A DNA stretch of 13,656 bases. Source: Candidatus Latescibacterota bacterium (lineage in GTDB: Bacteria > Latescibacterota > UBA2968 > UBA8231). Of the stretch, positions 6,177 through 12,664 are shown piece after piece. Location of the stretch: positions 1 to 13,656 of the forward strand of contig DPVW01000212.1 in assembly GCA_003529325.1 (NCBI GenBank), given 5' to 3'. Under the pieces are notes generated by a model that was given only the letters and a program-made list of their open reading frames with translations, did not search any database and was not told the origin of the DNA. Both the position numbers and the translations under genes were made by a program. Position 1 is the first letter of the stretch; the number at the start of each line of letters is the position of its first letter.

Positions 6177-7160
6177 ATGCTCACCTACATCCTGCGTCGA
6201 CTGCTGCGCCTGATCCCGACCCTGTTCGTGATCTCCATCCTCAGCTTCGTGATCATCCAGCTGCCCCCGGGAGATTTCTTCGACTCCTTGCAGGCCCAAC
6301 TGGCCGAGAGCGAGTCGCGTGCCGATCAACAGAGCTTCCAGGCGCTCCGCGAGCAGTACCACCTCGATCAGCCAATGTGGACACAGTACCTCTACTGGAT
6401 CGGCGGCTGCCTGCAGGGCGACTTCGGGTACTCCTTCGAGTGGCGACGACCGGTGAGCGAACTCATCGGCGAGCGCCTGGGCCTGACCTTCATCCTGTCC
6501 CTCGGCTCGCTGCTGTTCATGTGGGCCGTGGCCATCCCCATCGGCATCTACTCGGCCCGCCACCGCCTGTCGGCAGGCGACTACACCCTCACCTTCCTGG
6601 CCTTCATCGGCCTGTGCGTGCCCAACTTCATCATCGCCCTGGTGGCCATGTTCGTCTCCGTGTTCTGGTTCGGAGGCAGCGCCGGCGGGTTGTTTTCACC
6701 GGAGTTCAAGTACGTGGGCTGGAGCCTGGCCAAGGCCTGGGACCTGCTGCGCCACCTGTGGATTCCGGTGGTGGTCATCGGCGCCGCCGGCACGGCGACC
6801 ATGATGCGCCTGATGCGCACCAGCATGCTCGACGTCCTCGACCGACCCTACATCACGACAGCGCGGGCCAAAGGGATGGCCGAGCGCTGGGTGATCTACA
6901 AGTACGCCGTGCGCGTGGCCATCAACCCGATGATCAGCATCATGGGCATGCAGATTCCCCAGCTGGTGTCCGGCTCCATCATAGTCTCCATCGTCCTCGG
7001 CCTGCCGACCACGGGCCCTTTGTTCTACCGCGCCCTCGAGACCCAGGACATGTACCTGGCCGGCACCCTCCTGATGCTGCTGGCCGTGCTGCTGCTTCTC
7101 GGCAACCTGCTCGCCGACGTGCTGCTGGCCCTCGTCGACCCGAGAATCCGCCTTGAGTGA
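6177..7160 (+). CDS. ABC importer permease, Opp/DppB type
   Basis: Inner-membrane permease of 327 residues. The N-terminus MLTYILRRLLRLIPTLFVIS leading into LSFVIIQLPPGDF is the classic OppB/DppB first helix ('rRllqliptllgvsll.F.l..l.PGD'). The periplasmic segment contains QYHLDQPMWTQYLYWIGGCL then QGDFGYSF, also diagnostic. The cytoplasmic EAA loop that contacts the ATPase is TTARAKGMAERWVIYKYAVR, with the conserved Gly. The protein ends DPRIRLE, as family members do. The ATG lies four bases after the binding-protein stop and no strong Shine-Dalgarno is visible, so translation probably relies on coupling. The stop overlaps the TTG of the second permease gene by 8 nt. Confidence 0.93.
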   Translation: MLTYILRRLLRLIPTLFVISILSFVIIQLPPGDFFDSLQAQLAESESRADQQSFQALREQYHLDQPMWTQYLYWIGGCLQGDFGYSFEWRRPVSELIGERLGLTFILSLGSLLFMWAVAIPIGIYSARHRLSAGDYTLTFLAFIGLCVPNFIIALVAMFVSVFWFGGSAGGLFSPEFKYVGWSLAKAWDLLRHLWIPVVVIGAAGTATMMRLMRTSMLDVLDRPYITTARAKGMAERWVIYKYAVRVAINPMISIMGMQIPQLVSGSIIVSIVLGLPTTGPLFYRALETQDMYLAGTLLMLLAVLLLLGNLLADVLLALVDPRIRLE

Positions 7161-8265
7161 ATCCGGCGCCAGCGCAGCCCTCGCAGGACTGTCCACGGCG
7201 GGACAGTGGCAACTGGCATGGATCAAGTTCCGCCGGAATCGAGTGGCTCTGGTCTCGGGCGTGATCCTGGTGCTCCTCTACCTGATGACCCTGCTGTCCG
7301 GGTTCCTGGCGCCCTACGGGCCCGACCACCGCTTCGCCCGGCGGGCCTACGTGCCGCCCCAGGGGCTGCACTTGTTCGCCGCCGACGGTCTGCAGTGGCC
7401 CTTCGCCTATGGCCTGACGACGAGCACCGACCCGCAGACGGGCCGTACCCTTTACGCGGGCGACGCCCAACGCACCTATCCCTTCGAGCTGTTCACGCGC
7501 GGCGACGCACACAGCTTCCTGGGTGTGCAGACCACGCTGCACGTCTTCGGCCTCGGCGGCGACTCGGAGGAGGGGCTGTTCCTGCTCGGCACCGACCGCC
7601 AGGGTCGCGACCTGCTGTCGCGCATCCTCTACGGCGCCCGCATCTCGCTCACCATCGGACTGATCGGCGTGACCATCAGCGTGGTCCTCGGCTCCGTCCT
7701 CGGCGTCACCTCGGGTTACTTCGGCGGTTGGATCGACGAGCTGCTGCAGCGCACCATCGAGATGTTACGCGCCTTCCCGCAGATCCCGCTGTGGATGGCC
7801 CTGTCGGCGGCGATCCCGCCCGACATCGATCAGGTAACCAGTTACTTCATGATCACCCTGATCCTGTCACTGCTTGGCTGGACAGCGCTGGCCCGCATCG
7901 TGCGCGGCAAGGTGCTGTCCCTGCGCAACGAGGAGTTCGTTGCTGCGGCACAGCTGATGGGGGCCAGTCACAAACGCATTATCTTCCGGCACCTGATCCC
8001 CGGGGTGATGGGCGAGATTATCGTCGTGGCCACGATCGCCGTACCCACCATGATCCTGGCCGAGAGCGCCCTGTCCTTTCTCAACCTTGGGATTCGCCCG
8101 CCGATGACGAGCTGGGGCGTGCTGTTGCAGGAGGGCCGCAACCTGACCACCCTCTACTTCCACCAGTGGCTGCTGCTGCCGGCGTTGTTCATCGTCGTCG
8201 TCGTGCTGTGCTTCAACTTCCTCGGCGACGCCTTCCGCGATGCCGCTGACCCGTACACGAACTGA
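7153..8265 (+). CDS. ABC importer permease, Opp/DppC type with long extracytoplasmic insert
   Basis: Second membrane subunit, 370 residues (E. coli OppC is about 300). The family N-terminal segment QWQLAWIKFRRNRVALVSGV leads into helix 1 (ILVLLYLMTLLSGFLAP). The OppC hallmark GTDRQGRDLLSRILYGARIS begins at residue 146. The EAA loop is FVAAAQLMGASHKRIIFRHL, and the conserved 'aEsaLSFLgLGi.pP..sWG' segment appears as AESALSFLNLGIRPPMTSWG. The roughly 95 residues between helix 1 and the hallmark are longer than usual and rich in aromatic and polar residues, probably forming an external domain. The start is TTG at 7153-7155 inside the upstream gene (TTGAGTGA overlap). The stop overlaps the next ATG by one base (TGATG). 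Confidence 0.92.
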   Translation: MSESGASAALAGLSTAGQWQLAWIKFRRNRVALVSGVILVLLYLMTLLSGFLAPYGPDHRFARRAYVPPQGLHLFAADGLQWPFAYGLTTSTDPQTGRTLYAGDAQRTYPFELFTRGDAHSFLGVQTTLHVFGLGGDSEEGLFLLGTDRQGRDLLSRILYGARISLTIGLIGVTISVVLGSVLGVTSGYFGGWIDELLQRTIEMLRAFPQIPLWMALSAAIPPDIDQVTSYFMITLILSLLGWTALARIVRGKVLSLRNEEFVAAAQLMGASHKRIIFRHLIPGVMGEIIVVATIAVPTMILAESALSFLNLGIRPPMTSWGVLLQEGRNLTTLYFHQWLLLPALFIVVVVLCFNFLGDAFRDAADPYTN

Positions 8266-9305
8266 TGACGAGGGCGAGGCAGACGGACGTGAACGACATG
8301 GTCCTCGAGATCGATGATCTGAACGTCACCTTCGGCACCCTCGAGGGCGACGTCGACGTCATCCGCGGCGTCGACCTGACCATCCACCGAGGTGAGGCCG
8401 TCGGCCTCGTCGGCGAGAGCGGCTCCGGCAAGAGCGTCACCGCGATGAGCGTGCTGCGCCTGCTGCGCGAGCCGCCGGCTCGCCTGAGCGGGTCGATCCG
8501 GCTACACCTCGACAACGGGGGACCGCCCACCGACCTGGCGCAACTCGACCCGGCGAGCAAGGGGCTTCAGAACATCCGCGGCAACGACATCGCCATGGTC
8601 TTCCAGGAGCCCATGAGCTCGCTGTCGCCGGTCTTCAGCATCGGCCATCAGGTGGCGGAGGCGATCTGGCTGCATCAGGACAGGAGCCGCCCTCAGGCGT
8701 ATGCCGAGGCCGAGGAGATGCTCGACCAGGTCGGCATCCCCGAGCCGTCGCGCGTATCGAATCTGTATCCGCACAACCTGTCCGGCGGTCAGCTGCAGCG
8801 GGTGATGATCGCCATGGCCCTGGCCTGCAGGCCCTCCTTGCTGATCGCCGACGAGCCGACCACGGCCCTGGATGTGACCATCCAGGCGCAGATCATGGAC
8901 CTGCTCCAACAGTTGCAGGAATCACTGAATCTTGCGGTGCTGCTGATCACCCACGACCTGGGCGTCGTGGCCGGCTTCTGCTCGCGCGTGAACGTGATGT
9001 ATATGGGCCGCATCGTCGAAACGGGCTCCGTAGAGCAGATTTTCGAGGCCCCGGCTCACCCCTACACCCAGGGCCTGCTGCGCAGCATCCCCCGACCGGG
9101 ACAGCAGCACAAGGAGAGATTCCCGGCGATTCGGGGCACCGTGCCCGATCCGCGGCAGGTGCCGGCGGGCTGCGCCTTCGGCCCCCGCTGCGACCTGTTC
9201 GAGCCGGGCCTGTGCGACCGTCCGGGGCCGCTGCCCGCGACGCCCGTGGACGACGGACACGCGGCCCGGTGCTACCGTACCGAGGCAGCTGATGATGCCC
9301 GCTGA
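8265..9305 (+). CDS. ABC importer ATPase, Opp/DppD type
   Basis: Cytoplasmic ATPase of 346 residues that powers the importer. Motifs in order: Walker A GESGSGKS (residues 50-57), Q-loop [14 protein letters not shown] signature [17 protein letters not shown], Walker [14 protein letters not shown], and switch histidine in [10 protein letters not shown]. The C-terminal oligopeptide-transporter extension ([12 protein letters not shown]) carries four cysteines ([12 protein letters not shown] and RC) in the spacing that binds a 4Fe-4S cluster in characterised DppD-type ATPases. The ATG overlaps the permease stop by one base. An in-frame GTG (8289) or ATG (8298) could also be used, since the first conserved strand is [13 protein letters not shown]. 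It overlaps the next ATPase gene by 14 nt. Confidence 0.94.
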   Translation: MTRARQTDVNDMVLEIDDLNVTFGTLEGDVDVIRGVDLTIHRGEAVGLVGESGSGKSVTAMSVLRLLREPPARLSGSIRLHLDNGGPPTDLAQLDPASKGLQNIRGNDIAMVFQEPMSSLSPVFSIGHQVAEAIWLHQDRSRPQAYAEAEEMLDQVGIPEPSRVSNLYPHNLSGGQLQRVMIAMALACRPSLLIADEPTTALDVTIQAQIMDLLQQLQESLNLAVLLITHDLGVVAGFCSRVNVMYMGRIVETGSVEQIFEAPAHPYTQGLLRSIPRPGQQHKERFPAIRGTVPDPRQVPAGCAFGPRCDLFEPGLCDRPGPLPATPVDDGHAARCYRTEAADDAR

Positions 9306-10323
9306 CGACGACCTGATCCTGCGCGTCCGGGGACTGAAGACCCACTTCCCCGTCCTCAAGGGACTGATCCGCCGGCCGGTAGGCCAGGTCAAGGCCGTGG
9401 ACGGTGTTGATCTCGACGTCCATCGCGGCGAGATCCTCGGTCTGGCGGGAGAGAGCGGCTGCGGCAAGACGACGACGATCCGCACCATCATCCGGGCACT
9501 CGAGCCCACGGCGGGCACCGTGGAGTACAACGCCGGCGACGACTGGACGAACGTCAACGAGCTCGACGCCGACGGGCTGAAGAGTCTGCGCACTCGCATG
9601 CAGTATGTGTTCCAGAACCCCTACTCGGCACTCGACCCACGCATGACCATCCGCGACATCGTCGCCGAGCCGCTGATCATCCGCCGCCCCATCCGCGGCG
9701 ACGAGCTCACGAACCAAGTCGCCGCGCTGCTGGAACGTGTGGGGCTGAATGCGGCGCACATGAACCGCTACCCCCACGCCTTCTCCGGCGGTCAGCGCCA
9801 ACGGATCGGCATCGCCCGCGCCCTGGCGCTGCAGCCGCAGCTGCTGATGCTGGACGAGCCCGTGTCGGCGCTGGACGTGTCGGTCCGTGCCCAGATCCTG
9901 AACCTGCTCCTCGACCTGCAGGAGGAGACGGGTATGACCTACATCATCGTCGCCCACGATCTGAGCGTCCTCGAGCGCATCTGCGATCGCATCGCGGTGA
10001 TGTACCTGGGGCAGATCATGGAGCTGGCCGAGAGCCAGCAGCTGTTCGCCAGCCCGCGCCATCCCTACACGCGATCCCTGCTGACGGCCATTCCCGTGGC
10101 CGAGCCGCGGGCCCGCGTCGAACGGGAGATCCTGAAAGGGGACACGCCGAACCCCGCCGACTCCCCGAAGGGCTGCAAGTTCTGTGGCCGTTGTCCTCTG
10201 GTCGAGGCGCGCTGCGTCGAGGAGGAGCCACCGCTGCGCCAGATGGCCGGGGGCGACTTCGTGCGCTGCCATCTGGTCGGTGACGACGGTGCGCCGGCGA
10301 CCGGCGAATACTTGCTATGCTGA
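9292..10323 (+). CDS. ABC importer ATPase, Opp/DppF type
   Basis: Second ATPase, 343 residues, forming a heterodimer with the preceding one. Walker A GESGCGKT (residues 53-60), Q-loop VFQNPYSALDPRMT, signature FSGGQRQRIGIARALAL, Walker B LLMLDEPVSALDV, switch histidine IVAHDLSVL. The VFQNPYsaLdPRmt and HxFSGGQRQRigIARAla signatures are typical of OppF/DppF. The C-terminal extension has a cysteine cluster (GCKFCGRCP plus RC and RC), suggesting an Fe-S site like that of the partner. Two adjacent in-frame ATGs (9292 and 9295) are possible starts. The first gives a 14-nt overlap with the upstream gene. This is the last gene of the operon; beyond its stop the base composition changes sharply to AT-richer DNA. 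Confidence 0.94.
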   Translation: MMPADDDLILRVRGLKTHFPVLKGLIRRPVGQVKAVDGVDLDVHRGEILGLAGESGCGKTTTIRTIIRALEPTAGTVEYNAGDDWTNVNELDADGLKSLRTRMQYVFQNPYSALDPRMTIRDIVAEPLIIRRPIRGDELTNQVAALLERVGLNAAHMNRYPHAFSGGQRQRIGIARALALQPQLLMLDEPVSALDVSVRAQILNLLLDLQEETGMTYIIVAHDLSVLERICDRIAVMYLGQIMELAESQQLFASPRHPYTRSLLTAIPVAEPRARVEREILKGDTPNPADSPKGCKFCGRCPLVEARCVEEEPPLRQMAGGDFVRCHLVGDDGAPATGEYLLC

Positions 10324-10333
10324 GATTTCAGCA
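10318..10333 (+). terminator. Small hairpin at the end of the operon (weak terminator candidate)
   Basis: TGCTGA-GATT-TCAGCA is a perfect 6-bp stem with a 4-base loop that contains the stop codon of the last ATPase gene. It is not followed by a T-run, so it is not a standard Rho-independent terminator. It may be an mRNA 3'-end stabiliser or chance. Confidence 0.25.
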
Positions 10334-10372
10334 CGGTTAGTTGGGGATAAAGGGTAAACTGGAGGATTTTTG

Positions 10373-10725
10373 ATGCAATTCATCGGCTTGTTGATGATTG
10401 CTGGAGTGATAGGCTTCAGCAATGGTGCAGAAGGACAGGATCAAGTGTTGGATGGGGGCCAGGGGGTTTTCTGGGTTGAAGGTGGGATTGGCAGTGAAGT
10501 GCCCGAAACTGCGGTCCGTGTTCGCATGCAGTTTTTGGTGCATCTTGTCACGAACAGGACATGATCGGAAAATTTATGCTGCCTTATGACAGCGATTTTT
10601 TTAGCGAATCCGGGTTGGCTACGGGTGAGCGAGTTGTATTCAGTAATGTCAGCACGTATTCCGTTGCCTGGAATACGTCATTCAATGGCATTCCTGAGGC
10701 TGAGATCGCCTGGTGGAACGCTTGA
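10373..10725 (+). pseudogene. Secreted cohesin-like beta-sandwich gene broken by one missing base
   Basis: The ATG at 10373 follows a strong Shine-Dalgarno (GGAGG, 10361-10365, 7-base spacing). It encodes a clear signal peptide (MQFIGLLMIAGVIGFSNGAE), then VFWVEGGIGSEVPETAVRVR, but stops at 10562-10564. A second frame begins at an ATG at 10561-10563 and reads MIGKFMLPYDSDFFSESGLA, then TGERVVFSNVSTYSVAWNTS and FNGIPEAEIAWW, to a stop at 10723-10725. This is the style of cohesin-like domains in secreted FCB proteins ('iggF.lPl.YDs..f...gv...grv...'). Adding one base near 10555-10560 joins the two as ...HLVTNRDMIGKF..., one coherent domain. The reconstructed product (about 117 residues) is still short, so the 3' part may also be lost. 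A two-gene overlap arrangement (ATGA) is formally possible but less likely, because the second half has no ribosome binding site or signal of its own. Confidence 0.6.
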
Positions 10726-10852
10726 AGCCAAAAATGGGCGAGCCAATGGTTTCAAAAATCACCTTGCGAGCTGCTTGATACCAAGTTCGGCTTGCAGGGC
10801 TTGTCGAAGCATCGGCAGGTGACGGCATCCCTTGATCCGACGCAGGCGCGGC
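10726..10852. other. Gap between the secreted-protein remnant and the sulfatase 3' end
   Basis: Composition returns from AT-richer to GC-rich across this stretch. No complete frame, convincing terminator or repeat is seen. It may hold the decayed 3' end of the cohesin-like gene. Confidence 0.3.
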
Positions 10853-12259
10853 TCAGGCCTGATTGGAGTCCATGCGCTCGCGGAAAGTGCTCAGCAACGG
10901 GTCGCGGGTGCGCACCATCTGGGCGTCGAGCCGGTTCACGAGCTCAGCGCGGACCTGGCGGTAGGCAGGATCGTCGATTCGGTTCGTCGTCTCGCCGGGG
11001 TCGGCTTCCAGATCGAAAAGTTCGTCTGCATCTGACAGGTTGACTGCCAGTTTGTGGGTCTTCGTGCGCAGGATCTTCAGCTCCATGTCACCGGCCTGGT
11101 CGGCGAGATATTCGCAGAACACCTCGTCGGGCCAGTCGGCCGGAATCTCGCCCCGCATCAGCGGCAGGGCGCTGCGAGCATCGAGGGCAGCAGCTGGCTG
11201 AACGCCGCCCACCTCCAGCATGGTCGGCATCAAGTCGAACAGATTGACCATCTGATCGCACCTCGTGCCCGCCTCGATCCTGCCGGGCCAACGGGCGACG
11301 AGGGGCACCCGGTAGAGCTCGTCGTAGGCTACGGCCCCCTTCTGCAGCAGACCATTCCCACCGCCCATGTCACCGTGATCAGAGGCGAAAATCACGAGCG
11401 TGCTCTCTGTCAGTTCCAGGCGGTCGAGGGCCTCGAGAACCCGTGCGATCTCGTGCTCCAGCAGCGTGACCTGGCCGTAGTAGGCCGCCATGATCTCGGC
11501 GTAGTGCGACCACTGGTCCGTGGGGGCGCACCAGCGCTCGCGGAGCCAGCGATAGCCGTGGTGAGGCACCGAGGGCCTCGCTTCGAAGTTGCCCCATGGT
11601 GGGATCTGCGCCGGATCGTACATCGAGTGATACGGTTCCGGCAGATAATGAGGGTAGTGAGGGCCGAAGTAGTTCAACTGCAGACAGAACGGTGCGTCGC
11701 CGCCGGCGTACTCCTCGAGCATGGCGATGGCCGCGTCGGTGCGACCGAGTTCCGGGTACTCCGCCAGCGGCCGTGGCACGCGCGCGGCCATCGGTCTGTC
11801 CTGATCATAACCGAGGCGGATGACGGACTCGTTCTCCAGCCTCGTCCCTTCCGGGTGCCACTCGTGCCATCCATCGCCGGGACGGTAGTCGTCAAAGCCC
11901 CAGTCCAGGGGCGACTTCGTCTTGCCCGTGTGCCACTTGCCAGCGTAGCCCATGCGATAGCCCGCGTCACCAAGCAGCATGGCATGCGTCGTGAGGTGAT
12001 CGGGCAGATCCTCGACACCCGGGATGCGGGTGTTGGTGAGGTTCGTCATCGTGTGGTTGTGAGAATACAGCCCGGTCAGCAGGCAGGCACGTGCCGGCGA
12101 GCACAACGAGGTGGCGGTGAAGGCATGGGTGAAGTTCATGCCTTCACGGGCGAGGAAATCGGTGCTCGGCGTCTGGCAGATCCTGTTGCCATTGGCTCCC
12201 AGCGTGTCGAAGCGCTGCTGGTCGGTGAGGATGAAAAGGATGTTGGGGCGAGCCGTCAT
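10853..12259 (-). CDS. Sulfatase (Cys-type, S1 family; aryl- or glycan-sulfatase)
   Basis: Hydrolase of sulfate esters, 468 residues from the chosen start. The N-terminus RPNILFILTDQQRFDTLGAN supplies the metal ligand D13 and adjacent Q14. The catalytic signature is C-x-P-x-R (CSPARACLLTG), with C53 the residue converted to formylglycine and R57 conserved. This makes it a Cys-type enzyme dependent on a maturation factor, not encoded here. GKWHTGK (K108, H110), GPHYPH (H201) and FASDHGDMGG (D294, H295) complete the active site. The C-terminal 'yKl..n..d..eLFDLe.DPgE..N' segment appears as ADELFDLEADPGETTN. No hydrophobic signal peptide is visible, so it may be cytoplasmic. The ATG at 12257-12259 begins right at the first sulfatase strand. 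Upstream in-frame starts (12313, GTG 12340) add a non-conserved extension. The substrate is unknown; the nearby importer and LamG protein make a glycan plausible. Confidence 0.9.
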   Translation of the reverse strand: MTARPNILFILTDQQRFDTLGANGNRICQTPSTDFLAREGMNFTHAFTATSLCSPARACLLTGLYSHNHTMTNLTNTRIPGVEDLPDHLTTHAMLLGDAGYRMGYAGKWHTGKTKSPLDWGFDDYRPGDGWHEWHPEGTRLENESVIRLGYDQDRPMAARVPRPLAEYPELGRTDAAIAMLEEYAGGDAPFCLQLNYFGPHYPHYLPEPYHSMYDPAQIPPWGNFEARPSVPHHGYRWLRERWCAPTDQWSHYAEIMAAYYGQVTLLEHEIARVLEALDRLELTESTLVIFASDHGDMGGGNGLLQKGAVAYDELYRVPLVARWPGRIEAGTRCDQMVNLFDLMPTMLEVGGVQPAAALDARSALPLMRGEIPADWPDEVFCEYLADQAGDMELKILRTKTHKLAVNLSDADELFDLEADPGETTNRIDDPAYRQVRAELVNRLDAQMVRTRDPLLSTFRERMDSNQA

Positions 12260-12510
12260 CGCTTCATCTGCAGTGGGTGATTCATCCCAACGACTGAACC
12301 GAGGCGGAGACATACAGGCATAGGATCGCTGATTCGGCACGAGGAGGCCACGAGCGGCTTGCCATGATTCATCGGTACGCCCTGCTCATGAATCCGGCCG
12401 TGGAACCGTGCTCGCCGGCGACAAGGGTCTTCGCATCCTGGCCGAGGCCGGCATGGTGGTGGTGGCGCCGCGCCTGTCTCGGGCGCCCGCCATGGACGGC
12501 GACTCCTTCT
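12260..12510. other. Rearranged stretch between the sulfatase and the IS3 remnant
   Basis: No intact gene. On the minus strand it includes the possible N-terminal extension of the sulfatase (12260-12340). Between about 12345 and 12510 a plus-strand frame reads LAGDKGLRILAEAGMVVVAP, which looks protein-like but has no recognisable family, no start with a ribosome binding site and no intact end. It may be a scrap of another gene left after IS-associated rearrangement. No clear sigma70 promoter for the sulfatase could be placed. Confidence 0.35.
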
Positions 12511-12606
12511 TCCAATCCGCTGCTCCACCTCGACTGCGGTACTGCCCTCTTCCGAAGCCATGCGGATGGCCTCCAGCTTCAACTCTCGATCGAACTTCCG
12601 TACCAT
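12511..12606 (-). pseudogene. Truncated IS3-family transposase orfA (first 32 codons)
   Basis: From the ATG at 12604-12606, preceded by AGGAGGTG (spacing about 6 bases), the frame reads MVRKFDRELKLEAIRMASEE then GSTAVEVEQRIG. This is the start of the IS3 OrfA helix-turn-helix ('m.rkf..efKleaVrl..e.g.s...va..lGi'). After the glycine the frame turns into arginine/proline-rich nonsense, and the second HTH helix, leucine zipper and the whole orfB integrase are absent. It is a 5' scrap of an insertion sequence whose remainder has been deleted. Confidence 0.7.
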
Positions 12607-12657
12607 GAAAACACCTCCTGCGCCAAAATCTAGTTGGCGCTTGGAAGTGTCCACATG
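12607..12657 (-). mobile_element. IS3-type left end with hairpin leader
   Basis: Read on the minus strand, the element appears to begin with TGTGGACACTTCC (from about 12657), a TGGACAC-type IS3 terminus. It lies only about 8 bases from the stop codon of the neighbouring FlgD-type gene. Between this end and the orfA ribosome binding site is a perfect inverted repeat GCGCCAA-7 nt-TTGGCGC (12620-12626 and 12634-12640). Hairpins at this place in IS leaders are known to block translation of transcripts entering from outside. The opposite end and target duplication are not found. Confidence 0.5.
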
Positions 12658-12664
12658 TGAGCCG

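Noticed and set aside
8947..10272. Minus-strand open frame of about 441 codons opposite the two ATPases
   Set aside because: Mirror image of the ATPase genes; compositional artefact of GC-rich codons.
11054..12280. Plus-strand open frame of about 408 codons opposite the sulfatase
   Set aside because: High-GC shadow of a gene with a complete sulfatase active site; its translation shows no domain-like pattern.
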